Positions 8,021 through 15,532 are shown, counted from the first letter of the stretch. The stretch: 24,861 nucleotides of DNA from Planctomycetaceae bacterium (GCA_031256755.1 JAIRPZ010000174.1:1-24861), one strand, 5' to 3'. Translations and numbers: made by a program. Notes: generated by a model not told the origin, from the letters alone.

Positions 8021-8084
8021 GCATCGGCAATATACGAAAAGTTGCCGTATGATCCGGCAGAAATGCGAGCCGGTACAAAATTTG

Positions 8085-9329
8085 ATGCATATTATTCTTT
8101 TTGAGGACAGCCGTACACCGCACCTTTTTCCGGCAGCGATTGCCCGTCCGGCGTTTGCCGTGCGGGTCGGTTCTTATCGTCTCATCGGTCTCGCCAAGCG
8201 GTTTGCCGATCACACGGAAGTGATCGTGCGCCCGTACCTTCGGGAAATGACCAAACTGGATTTTCCTGATTTATGGAATCCGGGCAAAGGAGAACGTACA
8301 CAGCCGATCCTTGCCCTGAATGCCAGAGCCGTGCCGCATATAGAACTGTTCCGGCGGCTTGCGGAACTGGCGAAACAGGGCAAATCCGGCGTAGTTGCCG
8401 ATAAATACGGTTCCGTTGCCGCTGCTTTGTTTGTGAATAAAAATCCGTTTCCGTCCGAATTGACGGGTGCTGCTCAATTGATCGGGATTATCCACGATCT
8501 GAATCTCAAGCCGCTTGACATACAAATCCCGATGCTGGAATATGCCCACGACATTGTGAGGCATCATTTGCAGATTATGAACGATAATCTTAACGACCGT
8601 CTCCGCACCGGTTCATATCGGGAAGTCGCCGACGGGGTCTTTTCGGCAAACGGAAATCCGCTGAATGCCCACTGCATTACCGACAGCACCAACGGTCCGA
8701 TTGTGTTTGAACCGGGGGTCTCCATTGGTCCTTTTTGTTATTTTAAGGGACCGGTCTATGTCCGCAAAAATGCGAAAATCATCGAGTATTCCGCTTTGAA
8801 AGATGCGGTTTCGCTGGGAAGTACCGTGAAAGTCGGCGGCGAAGTTGAAGCGTCCGTCATTGAAGCGTACACGAACAAGCAGCATCATGGTTTTTTGGGA
8901 CACAGTTATCTCGGCAGTTGGATCAATCTCGGTGCCGGCACAAGCAACAGCGACTTGAAAAACACTTACGGCGAAGTGACGATGGAATACGGCGGAACAA
9001 CCGTGAAGACCGGTATGCAGTTTGTCGGCAGTTTCATCGGCGATTATGTGAAAACCGCCATCAATACAAGTATTTTTACCGGCAAAACAATCGGCGCATG
9101 CAGTATGCTTTATGGTTTTGTCACCACGAATGTTCCCAGTTTTGTGAACTATGCCCGATCTTTCGGACAGGTGACGGAAACGTCTGTCGATACACTGGCG
9201 GCAACGCAAGCCCGAATGTTCGCACGGCGAAATGTCGAACAGCGTCCGTGTGATATTCAACTGCTTCGGGACATTTATGAAATGACGAAGCACGAGCGGC
9301 AACTGGCGAGTGAGCCGTTGTCTCTGTGA
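8085..9329 (+). CDS. GlmU-like UDP-GlcNAc pyrophosphorylase/acetyltransferase family protein
   Basis: The 414-residue product matches the alternative bacterial GlmU-like family. In that family a reduced N-terminal nucleotidyltransferase-like half (about 1-190) is joined to a left-handed beta-helix acyltransferase half (about 200-375). The start at ATG 8085 gives the family's typical opening, Met-His-Ile-Ile-Leu-Phe-Glu-Asp. A start at 8019 would add 22 atypical residues and overlap the -10 box. Hexapeptide-type repeats are visible (Val-Ser-Ile-Gly-Pro-Phe-Cys-Tyr, Lys-Val-Gly-Gly-Glu-Val). The Gly-His-Ser-Tyr-Leu-Gly-Ser-Trp-Ile-Asn-Leu-Gly-Ala-Gly stretch resembles the active-site loop region of sugar-phosphate acyltransferases. 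The likely role is UDP-GlcNAc or a related nucleotide sugar for peptidoglycan or lipid A. The gene is 69 bases upstream of frr. Confidence 0.85.
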   Translation: MHIILFEDSRTPHLFPAAIARPAFAVRVGSYRLIGLAKRFADHTEVIVRPYLREMTKLDFPDLWNPGKGERTQPILALNARAVPHIELFRRLAELAKQGKSGVVADKYGSVAAALFVNKNPFPSELTGAAQLIGIIHDLNLKPLDIQIPMLEYAHDIVRHHLQIMNDNLNDRLRTGSYREVADGVFSANGNPLNAHCITDSTNGPIVFEPGVSIGPFCYFKGPVYVRKNAKIIEYSALKDAVSLGSTVKVGGEVEASVIEAYTNKQHHGFLGHSYLGSWINLGAGTSNSDLKNTYGEVTMEYGGTTVKTGMQFVGSFIGDYVKTAINTSIFTGKTIGACSMLYGFVTTNVPSFVNYARSFGQVTETSVDTLAATQARMFARRNVEQRPCDIQLLRDIYEMTKHERQLASEPLSL

Positions 9330-9336
9330 TCCCGTC

Positions 9337-9365
9337 TTGACAACCGGCAGCCGTTGACGGATAAT
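9337..9365 (+). promoter_or_regulatory. promoter of frr
   Basis: TTGACA (9337-9342), a 17-base spacer and GATAAT (9360-9365) match the sigma70 consensus closely. A leader of about 27 bases would precede the frr start at 9399, which has no clear Shine-Dalgarno. Confidence 0.65.
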
Positions 9366-9398
9366 GACCGGCGGAAATGAAGAGTACCTGTTTTTATT

Positions 9399-9959
9399 AT
9401 GCAATCTGACGAAATCCTTCTTGATGTTGAAGATCGTATGGAAAAAGCGATCCTCAAATTGAAGCAAAATCTGACAGGCATCCGAACCGGCAGAGCCAAT
9501 CCCGGTCTCGTTGATTCTGTCAAAGTTGATGTTTATGGATCGCCATGTCCGCTGAAGCAGGTTGCCACGGTTGCCTGCCCCGAACCCAATCAGATCGTCA
9601 TCCGTCCGTTTGATGCCGGTACGCTCAAGGAGATTGAAAAGGGGATTATTGCTGCCGATCTTGGTTATACACCGAATAATGACGGGCGTGTGATCCGGTT
9701 GAACATTCCGCCGCTTTCGCAGCAAGTCCGGCAAAAAATGGTTTCCCGTGTTCGGGAACTCTGTGAAGAGACGAAGGTGGCGATCCGCAATGTCCGCCGT
9801 GACGGCAATAAAATGGCGGAACAAGGGGAAAAGGACAAGGAATTTTCGGAAGATGTCCGGGATTCGGTGAAAGAAGACATTCAGAAACTGACAAAACAAT
9901 ATGAAGAGCAGGCAAACGAACTTGCCAAGAACCGGGAAAATGATGTTATGGAGGGCTGA
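9399..9959 (+). CDS. frr: ribosome recycling factor
   Basis: The 186-residue protein is full length for RRF. It contains the family landmarks in order. The N-terminal helix has Thr-Gly-Arg-Ala-Asn-Pro-Gly-Leu. The beta domain has Val-Asp-Val-Tyr-Gly-Ser and Pro-Leu-Lys-Gln-Val-Ala, then Ile-x-Ile-Arg-Pro-Phe-Asp. The Asn-Asp-Gly-Arg-Val-Ile-Arg-Leu-Asn-Ile-Pro-Pro-Leu strand pair comes next. The long helix carries Glu-Glu-Thr-Lys-Val-Ala-Ile-Arg-Asn-Val-Arg-Arg-Asp, where the invariant Arg contacts 23S rRNA. With EF-G it splits post-termination ribosomes. It is not linked here to pyrH or tsf as in many bacteria. It has its own promoter and a terminator behind it. Confidence 0.98.
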   Translation: MQSDEILLDVEDRMEKAILKLKQNLTGIRTGRANPGLVDSVKVDVYGSPCPLKQVATVACPEPNQIVIRPFDAGTLKEIEKGIIAADLGYTPNNDGRVIRLNIPPLSQQVRQKMVSRVRELCEETKVAIRNVRRDGNKMAEQGEKDKEFSEDVRDSVKEDIQKLTKQYEEQANELAKNRENDVMEG

Positions 9960-9982
9960 CCGGATTTGTTAACCGATTTGCG

Positions 9983-10007
9983 GGCGGCGTGAAGTGCTGC
10001 CTGTTTT
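9983..10007 (+). terminator. terminator of frr
   Basis: GGCGGC (9983-9988) pairs with GCTGCC (9996-10001) with one G-U pair, around a seven-base loop. A TGTTTT tract follows (10002-10007). It begins 24 bases after the frr stop. Confidence 0.6.
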
Positions 10008-10048
10008 GTCCGGCAGTTTTCGGATTTTCTGTTTTTTACCGGCATTTC

Positions 10049-10076
10049 TTGACAATTCTTTTTCGCAATGTATATT
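10049..10076 (+). promoter_or_regulatory. promoter upstream of the poly-G gene
   Basis: TTGACA (10049-10054), a 16-base spacer and TATATT (10071-10076) form a near-consensus promoter. Transcription should start near 10083, about 70 bases before ATG 10152. Confidence 0.65.
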
Positions 10077-10086
10077 GCACTCGTTG

Positions 10087-10127
10087 ATGCCGTTTGGGCA
10101 AAGTTTGCCGTTTCGGCGTAATTTTTT
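10087..10127 (+). terminator. terminator-like hairpin in the leader of the poly-G gene
   Basis: ATGCCG (10087-10092) pairs with CGGCGT (10114-10119), with one T-G wobble. An inner GGCA (10097-10100)/TGCC (10106-10109) stem caps it, and six T follow at 10122-10127. It begins only a few bases after the predicted transcription start, so it could act as an attenuator or end a very short RNA. Confidence 0.45.
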
Positions 10128-10151
10128 AACAACCCTTTTAAGAAAAAAACG

Positions 10152-11925
10152 ATGAACAAGATTCGATTAGACAACATCACTAATCCTGCCGGTTTTACTG
10201 CCGTCTGCAAGGAAAAAACGGTTTGTGCCGTTTCGAGCGTCACAATAAACACATTGGGGGGGGGGGGGTAAATTTCCCCGCAGGACTACTCCGGCGAAAT
10301 ACGCTTTCGCAACTCTTTTCCTCGTCCTCGCTGCCGTCTTTGCCGCCGCAGAGGAACCCGATCCGGTCAGCACTGCATGGCGGGCTAACAAAACTGCTTG
10401 GAAAACTTGGCTTAAAGAGAATGTTCCGCAAGGGAAATTTCCCGGCACGAAACCGCTTGACGAAATTGCCCGCGAACTGGACAGTGAACTCGGACTGAAC
10501 GAATCTCTGGACGCACTTGAACGAGAAACTCTTGACGACATCGCTCATCATCCTGAAATCGGACTTGTTCTTGCCGATGAACTGAAAGGAAAAGTCCCGG
10601 AGTGTCTTGAAATCGAAACCGGAAACGATCTTGCTGCCTATCTTAATGACGATAACCGGTTTCCAATCTATCGGGACGGGCAGTCCGGCGAAGAATCTCT
10701 TTATGCCGTTGCCCGTCAATTTGAACTTGTCTCTGACCGCAAGACATATCTTGAGGGGCTTATTCAAAAAGACCGCGACAATATTGCCCGTAATCTTGGG
10801 ATCAATCCTGAAAGACAAGATCGCAGCACGCTCATTCAGAAGATCATAGAAGCCGAAATCAAGCCGAAGCGGACAGAAATTGTGCAAAAGATCGTTCTAA
10901 TCGTTAGAGATACTGTTCGGGACATCGTGCGGGAAGAACTCAACCGCGAAATTGCTCTCCGTGGTTTTTTGAAATGGGCTGACCGGTATTTCCCAAACGG
11001 AATCGAGATCCGCTGCGACCACCGCACACGGCATATCGTTTTTAATTCTCCCAGACCTGTCGGCACTCTCCGAATATGCGCAATGTTCGCACCTTACTGG
11101 TACTATCAAAATCAGGATGTTGACGCGGCGGTTTCCAACAGAACGCTCAAGGAAATGACATCGCTTGCCTGCATCCTTCACGCCTATCCGCAGGATGATC
11201 CGTTTAACAACGGTATCGGTCCCGATCAATTTCTCAAGTTCGTACTGAAACCGGAATATAAAAAATGGTTTTATAAATCTGGATACTGTTACCGTGAACC
11301 GGAATTCGAATTCAAAGATCCGCAAGAGGCACTACTGCAAGGCGGTGAGAAACAAGCGGCTCTTCAAGCGGTGATAACGAAAGCACGTCCCATAAACGGA
11401 TTGACGGCTTATCCTGATTTTGTTACGATTAAGCGGGTACAGGATGGTACAGAAATAATGGTACAGGTACTTGTTGCTGCTGCAAGAGAAGTTGAGACAT
11501 GTCTTATTCCCCCCTCTGGTTCCGTTAAGATTAACGGAACGCCCAAAGCGGGAGAAGCACTAACATCTGAAGGATTTCTTACCATGACCGGCGATTTTAC
11601 ATGGGAATGGGCTGATTCTGCAACCGCAGCAGATTCAGAATGGACAACCATCACCAACGGTTTGAGCGGGGAAAACAACAGCATATTGACGCTCGATGAT
11701 GCTCTTGTCGGAAAATATATCCGGGTCAAAAGAGGCGGTACCGCAAGTGAACCTGTCGGTCCGATTGCTCCGGCTGACTCCGGCGGCAGCAATCCGCAAG
11801 CCCCGCTGCGGGCGGCTTCACCGTTCAACGCCGTACCACCGGCAGCGCAACTGTCTGCGGCAAAACCGGACACTCGTGATGGCAGTTATAAATCCTATGC
11901 CGACGCAGGCATGAGTAAACTCTAA
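10152..11925 (+). CDS. exported protein with Ig-like C-terminal domain; frame broken by a 13-G tract
   Basis: From ATG 10152 the frame runs 39 codons through a run of 13 G and hits TAA at 10269-10271. The frame shifted by one is open from the tract to the stop at 11923-11925. It has no ATG, GTG or TTG until a GTG at 10882, yet encodes a clear hydrophobic export segment just after the tract (Lys-Tyr-Ala-Phe-Ala-Thr-Leu-Phe-Leu-Val-Leu-Ala, ending Ala-Ala-Glu-Glu). Removing one G (12 G) fuses both parts into 590 residues. The middle is charged and helical (about 80-260), with a Trp-Tyr-Tyr/Tyr-Pro-Gln-Asp-Asp segment near 320-360. An Ig-like module (about 455-540) follows: Ile-Asn-Gly-Thr-Pro, Phe-Thr-Trp-Glu-Trp, Gly-Lys-Tyr-Ile-Arg-Val. 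A Pro/Ala-rich tail ends it. No whole-protein family was recognised. Phase variation, a frame-shifted null, or a sequencing error could explain the break. Confidence 0.7.
10256..10268 (+). repeat. homopolymeric tract of 13 G inside a reading frame
   Basis: Thirteen consecutive G lie 105 bases after ATG 10152. They decide whether the 39-residue or the 590-residue product is made: 12 or 15 G put the export segment and body in frame, 13 does not. Long G tracts of this kind are classic slipped-strand sites in phase-variable genes. Confidence 0.85.
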
Positions 11926-11942
11926 TGAGCGCAGCGGGCAAC

Positions 11943-11982
11943 CCTTGCCGGACCGAAAGTCCGGCAAGGACTTGTATTTTTT
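11943..11982 (+). terminator. intrinsic terminator of the poly-G gene
   Basis: A perfect 11-bp stem, CCTTGCCGGAC (11943-11953) with GTCCGGCAAGG (11959-11969), carries a CGAAA loop. T-rich sequence follows (11977-11982). It starts 18 bases after the stop at 11925 and separates this gene from lemA. Confidence 0.8.
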
Positions 11983-11999
11983 ATTCTCCGGGCTATACT
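11972..11999 (+). promoter_or_regulatory. candidate promoter of the lemA-GTPase operon
   Basis: TTGTAT (11972-11977), a 16-base spacer and TATACT (11994-11999) lie directly behind the terminator. The -10 box is good and the -35 box poor. Confidence 0.4.
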
Positions 12000-12050
12000 G
12001 ACGGGCAGTTTCCTTTTCCGCAACCTTTCCGTAACGATCCTAACTGCTTT

Positions 12051-12665
12051 ATGTCACCAACCACTGCGATGTCCCCCGTTATCATTCTGTGCATCATTCT
12101 GGCTGTCCTTGCCGTTTTGTTTTTTTGGGTGATCGGAATGTACAATTCCCTCGTCACTTTACGGAACCGCTACAAAAACGCTTTTGCCCAAATTGATGTG
12201 CAACTCAAACGGCGGTACGATCTGATTCCGAATCTTGTGGAATCCGTCAAAGGATACATGAAACATGAGCGGGAAACGCTGGAAACCGTCATTCTGGCAA
12301 GAAATGCCGCCTACAGTGCGTCAGGACAGGCGGCAGCAAATCCCGGCGATCCGCAGGCGATCCGGCAATTAAACAAAGCCGAAGGAGAACTTGCCGGTCC
12401 ATTAAGCCGGCTGATGGTACTTGTCGAACAGTATCCCGACCTGAAAGCCAATCAAAATATGCTCGCCCTGCAAGAAGAACTGACTTCGACCGAAAACAAA
12501 GTTTCTTTCGCCCGGCAGTCCTACAACGATGCGGTGACCGCCTATAACACCGGACGCGAGGTCTTTCCGTCAAACATCATTGCCGGTATGTTTAATTTCG
12601 GCGAAGCCGTGCTTTTTGAAACGGAAAGTCCGGCGGAGAAAATTGCCCCGAAAGTGACGTTTTAG
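12051..12665 (+). CDS. LemA family membrane protein
   Basis: The 204-residue protein has a single N-terminal transmembrane segment (about 8-30). It continues with the LemA signature: Tyr-Asn-Ser-Leu-Val-x-Leu-Arg-Asn-Arg, then Ala-Phe-Ala-Gln-Ile-Asp-Val-Gln-Leu-Lys-Arg-Arg, then Asp-Leu-Ile-Pro-Asn-Leu-Val-Glu. Four long helices follow, including Glu-Asn-Lys-Val-Ser-Phe-Ala-Arg-Gln-x-Tyr-Asn-Asp and Phe-Pro-Ser-Asn. I chose ATG 12051 because the frame's earlier start (11925) would put a terminator hairpin inside the coding sequence and add 42 unrelated residues. LemA proteins are membrane-anchored and of uncertain role. The stop is 20 bases before the GTPase gene, so the two are probably co-transcribed. 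Confidence 0.92.
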   Translation: MSPTTAMSPVIILCIILAVLAVLFFWVIGMYNSLVTLRNRYKNAFAQIDVQLKRRYDLIPNLVESVKGYMKHERETLETVILARNAAYSASGQAAANPGDPQAIRQLNKAEGELAGPLSRLMVLVEQYPDLKANQNMLALQEELTSTENKVSFARQSYNDAVTAYNTGREVFPSNIIAGMFNFGEAVLFETESPAEKIAPKVTF

Positions 12666-12685
12666 AACATTTTCCGCACCGTGTT

Positions 12686-14194
12686 ATGTCCGCATCGAAT
12701 TTTATCAGAGTTTGCGTTATCGGTCAGAGCAATGCCGGTAAATCGTCCATTATTGCCACGCTTTTCGGCGGAATTGCCGAAGAGAATAAGCCGGTGATGT
12801 CGCCGATACCGGGAACACAATTAAAATGGGGCAGTTATGACGACAAACCCCATGCGGTCTCGGAACGCATTTTGCTGCGGGTTCATGATTCGCCCGGCTT
12901 TCAGGATTCGGTTTCGATGCTGCGGACCTTGCAGAAAGAATTTCAATTTGAAATTGATTTGGAAAAAATCACCGCATGCAGCCGGCGGGAAGGATTTCAT
13001 CCTGATGATACCGCCGCTTGGCACATTGTCGGTGAATCAGACGTAATCCTGTTTGTGATCAAGGTCAACGAAGACCCGGAATTTGCGGAGACGGCCAAGT
13101 GTGCGCTGAAACTTTTACAGCACTGCGGCAAACCGGCGATTGCCGTTTTTAATTTTCTTGATGCCGGCAGCAATACGGAAAACAGCGGTTATAAAGAGGC
13201 ATGGATTACCGTCTTAAAGCGGTACAGCATTTTCTGGGTCAGCGATTATGATGCCATGCACCGGGACTTTGCGAAGGAAAAGGAACTTCTCGAAAGAATC
13301 CGCAGTATCGGCAAACCGACACTGAACGAACCGCAACTCCGAAATTTGGACACGGCTGTTTCCATTCGGATCGAGCGGGAAAACCGGCGTATTCGTGCTT
13401 ACCGGGATCAACTTGCCGCGTTAATTTTCGGTGCGGCTTCTTTCCGGTTGGAAAAAAAAGGCATTGCAAAAGATGCTTTGGAAGCGGAAAAAGAGCCGCT
13501 TCTTCGGGCATTGAAAGAAAACATGATGGCGGCTTCGGAATATACGAAACGTTCGATTTTTCGGTTGCCGGAAAATGATTCTTGGGGAATGAAACCGGAC
13601 ACACTGGATTTCGACCGGATGGCTTCTGAAGACCGCCGCCGGATAGAGACAAGCGACATTCAACAGCAAACCTTTTCGTGGAGGGATTATGCGAAAGGAG
13701 GACTGATGTTAACAACGGGCGTGGCTGCTGACTTTTGCGGCGGTATGGGAGTCGGCACAGCCGCTGCGCTGGCGGTGATTGCTCTTTTTTACGGTCAGGA
13801 TATTGTTCGGGAAACCTATAATTACCGGAACAAGACGTACACACTTTCAGCGAGTGTCAATCAAGCGGTTTTGAAGGAATTGATCAATATCCATTTGGAA
13901 TTCCTGACAGCGATACGAACCAGAGGCGAGGCAAACGGCGGACGCTTATTTGACGCAGCGGACACTGGTCGGAGTATTACCGGCGGGAACATTTCCCGCA
14001 GCATCCCGGAATCTGTCCGTAATATGATTCTTCGGACAATCGCCTCGTATCGGGTGGCATCGGATGAACCGTTGACGGCGATTCTTGAAAAAATTCCTCA
14101 AAACAACCGCCGAAAAAATGCCTGCGGTAAAATTTCCGAATGTTTGAAACAGGGTTATCCCGCCCTGTTTGCGGAATACAAAAGCGGAATGTGA
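12686..14194 (+). CDS. Era/dynamin-like GTPase with C-terminal membrane-associating region
   Basis: The 502-residue protein has an N-terminal G domain. The P loop is Gly-Gln-Ser-Asn-Ala-Gly-Lys-Ser (13-20), a switch-I Thr lies in Ile-Pro-Gly-Thr, G3 is Asp-Ser-Pro-Gly at 68-71, and the G4 position reads Asn-Phe-Leu-Asp (156-159) instead of Asn-Lys-x-Asp. A long helical region follows (about 225-330). A Gly/Ala-rich hydrophobic segment (about 338-372) resembles the membrane-inserting hairpins of YfjP/DUF3482-type GTPases. The missing G4 Lys suggests weakened guanine specificity or a divergent site. Its place 20 bases after lemA points to a membrane-linked job with LemA, as inference. The exact family name is uncertain. 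Confidence 0.8.
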   Translation: MSASNFIRVCVIGQSNAGKSSIIATLFGGIAEENKPVMSPIPGTQLKWGSYDDKPHAVSERILLRVHDSPGFQDSVSMLRTLQKEFQFEIDLEKITACSRREGFHPDDTAAWHIVGESDVILFVIKVNEDPEFAETAKCALKLLQHCGKPAIAVFNFLDAGSNTENSGYKEAWITVLKRYSIFWVSDYDAMHRDFAKEKELLERIRSIGKPTLNEPQLRNLDTAVSIRIERENRRIRAYRDQLAALIFGAASFRLEKKGIAKDALEAEKEPLLRALKENMMAASEYTKRSIFRLPENDSWGMKPDTLDFDRMASEDRRRIETSDIQQQTFSWRDYAKGGLMLTTGVAADFCGGMGVGTAAALAVIALFYGQDIVRETYNYRNKTYTLSASVNQAVLKELINIHLEFLTAIRTRGEANGGRLFDAADTGRSITGGNISRSIPESVRNMILRTIASYRVASDEPLTAILEKIPQNNRRKNACGKISECLKQGYPALFAEYKSGM

Positions 14195-14244
14195 TATACG
14201 TCTGCCGGCGACTGTGACGGCTTTGCAAAGCCGGGCATTACAAT

Positions 14245-14835
14245 TCAGCAGCCGATAACGGTTATATTGTCTTCGGCATTCCAAGTCATCCGTTATTTCC
14301 AAGGTAATTTTTATCTTCGCTTCGGCGGTCAAAAATCACAAGACCGCACGGAATATTCGTATCAAATTTGTCCCGGTAAGAAAGAGCATGCTCTGTTCCT
14401 TCTTCGTTAACTTCTTGCACGGTGCATCATCGTGAATGAGTTTCACTTCGATAATATAACACTATGCCCGACGACATATTCAATGAACAAATCCGATTTC
14501 CAATCCCCTCTTGCAATTTTTTCGGAATAGGATAAAATAATAATAATGTTGATATGGATTTCCGCGTAAATGGAAAACCGGATCGACAGTAACCATAAAT
14601 CAAATTTTGAGTTTTTGAGTTCGTAGCAATTCAATAGCCGTCTATTGGCGGATTGGTTGTTTTCACTGTCCAAGCGGTTCGCCGTTGTGATGATTAACCA
14701 TTGGGATTTGAAACGTTGCGTTGCTCCCTTGTGGAGCGTGCGCAAATCCCAGTGGGCATCTTCGGCGTTACGCTTTCGGTGTATTGAAAACGCACCTCCT
14801 TGGACAGAGGGAAGATAACCATCTATTGAACGCAT
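14245..14835 (-). pseudogene. decayed PD-(D/E)XK (AAA-ATPase-like) gene remnant
   Basis: Translating the minus strand in successive frames rebuilds the C-terminal nuclease domain usually fused to AAA-ATPase-like proteins (PDDEXK_9/DUF1703 type). The pieces are Gly-Asp-Trp-Lys-Ser-Asp-Leu-Phe-Ile-Glu-Tyr-Val-Val-Gly (frame ending at 14443), then Ile-Ile-Glu-Val-Lys-Leu-Ile-His-Asp-Asp (about 14455-14426). Next come Tyr-Arg-Asp-Lys-Phe-Asp and Gly-Leu-Val-Ile-Phe-Asp-Arg-Arg-Ser-Glu-Asp-Lys (about 14380-14310), and finally Asp-Asn-Ile-Thr-Val-Ile-Gly-Cys with a TGA stop at 14245-14247. At least three frameshifts separate these parts. The Asp, Glu and Lys of the active site are still legible. 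The 5' part (14530-14835) is open but not clearly homologous, and no ATPase domain remains. Related proteins occur in large families in Bacteroidetes and gut bacteria. Confidence 0.7.
14698..14755. repeat. 58-base hairpin-forming inverted repeat
   Basis: CCATTGGGATTTG (14698-14710) pairs over all 13 positions, one by G-T wobble, with CAAATCCCAGTGG (14743-14755). Inside, GCTCC (14723-14727) pairs with GGAGC (14733-14737). It lies in the eroded gene region and has no T run. The centre loosely resembles a type I-C CRISPR repeat, but only one copy exists here. Confidence 0.5.
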
Positions 14836-14888
14836 CGCTCCTGTCTTGAGTGGTTCTGCTTGCGAACTTGCAAATCTAACAAAAGAAA

Positions 14889-15467
14889 ATGGTCATGTCT
14901 GGAGAAATCAAGAAACAAACAGGCAGCGAACCCTTTATTCATTTGAACGGCAGTACCGAAGTCTGTCTTGCCGATTACTGGGCTTGGGCGCATTCCGAGT
15001 TAAACAGCAATACCGAACGCTCGAAATTGGCGGAATTTCTCGTTGCACTGGCCATGCAATGTACCGACACACCGAGCCGCGCACAGCAATCTTATGATAT
15101 TCTTACTAAAGAAGGAATCAAAATTGAAGTCAAAACATCGGCTTATCTGCAAACTTGGGAACAGCGTAATTCATCATCTATCAACTTTGACATTGCCTCG
15201 TCATCGGGAACCGGCAAATCTGATCCCGAATACAAGCGGCAAGCCGATGTGTACGTGTTCTGTGTTGAAAAGCATCAAGACAAAGAGCCGCTTAATCCGC
15301 TCGATGTTGATCAGTGGGATTTCTATCCGGTGTCAACGGAAGTGTTGAACACCGAGTTCGGTGAACAGGAATCGGTTGCCTATCCCTTGCTGCAACTAAC
15401 CGGAATGAAGCCGTGCCGTTTTGCCGAACTTCGGGATGCCGTGTTAACTCTTGCCGGAAAAAAATAA
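14889..15467 (+). CDS. PD-(D/E)XK nuclease-fold protein (restriction endonuclease-like)
   Basis: The 192-residue protein has the nuclease-fold signature Tyr-Asp-Ile-Leu-Thr-Lys-Glu-Gly-Ile-Lys-Ile-Glu-Val-Lys-Thr-Ser-Ala-Tyr. Asp70, Glu80 and Lys82 supply the D-x9-ExK active-site pattern. A second half (Ala-Asp-Val-Tyr-Val-Phe-Cys-Val-Glu, then Asp-Gln-Trp-Asp-Phe-Tyr-Pro-Val) fits the core strands that follow in such domains. The helix before Asp70 (Leu-Ala-Glu-Phe-Leu-Val-Ala-Leu-Ala-Met) is also typical. ATG 14889 or 14895 could be the start; neither has a Shine-Dalgarno. There is no methyltransferase nearby, so a classical restriction-modification pair is not supported, and an orphan nuclease or DNA-repair role is possible. 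It runs head-to-head with the decayed nuclease gene. Confidence 0.7.
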   Translation: MVMSGEIKKQTGSEPFIHLNGSTEVCLADYWAWAHSELNSNTERSKLAEFLVALAMQCTDTPSRAQQSYDILTKEGIKIEVKTSAYLQTWEQRNSSSINFDIASSSGTGKSDPEYKRQADVYVFCVEKHQDKEPLNPLDVDQWDFYPVSTEVLNTEFGEQESVAYPLLQLTGMKPCRFAELRDAVLTLAGKK

Positions 15468-15532
15468 CCGGATTCCTGCTGAATGTTTATCCTAACCCGC
15501 TTATCCACGGCAAACTGGTTTTATGACCGCAA

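Noticed and set aside
7870..8052. A 60-codon frame with a hydrophobic centre, possibly a small membrane protein
   Set aside because: It starts at TTG without a ribosome site and lies across the divergent promoters between the TIM-barrel and GlmU-like genes.
8613..9899. A 428-codon open frame on the minus strand opposite the GlmU-like gene and frr
   Set aside because: It is antisense to two clearly recognised genes, spans their intergenic promoter, and its composition (many Arg, Cys, His, Phe) is that of a mirror frame.
10882..11925. GTG at 10882 as the start of the poly-G gene
   Set aside because: The frame is open for more than 600 bases upstream and encodes an export segment there; no ribosome site precedes 10882.
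11925..12050. A longer LemA starting at ATG 11925, overlapping the previous stop
   Set aside because: It would place a perfect intrinsic terminator inside the coding region and add 42 residues unlike any LemA.
13239..13844. A 201-codon minus-strand frame inside the GTPase gene
   Set aside because: It lies wholly antisense to a GTPase with intact motifs; Pro/Ser/Cys-rich composition, no family.
14720..14748. A CRISPR array
   Set aside because: Only one repeat-like unit is present; there are no regularly spaced copies and no cas genes in the window.
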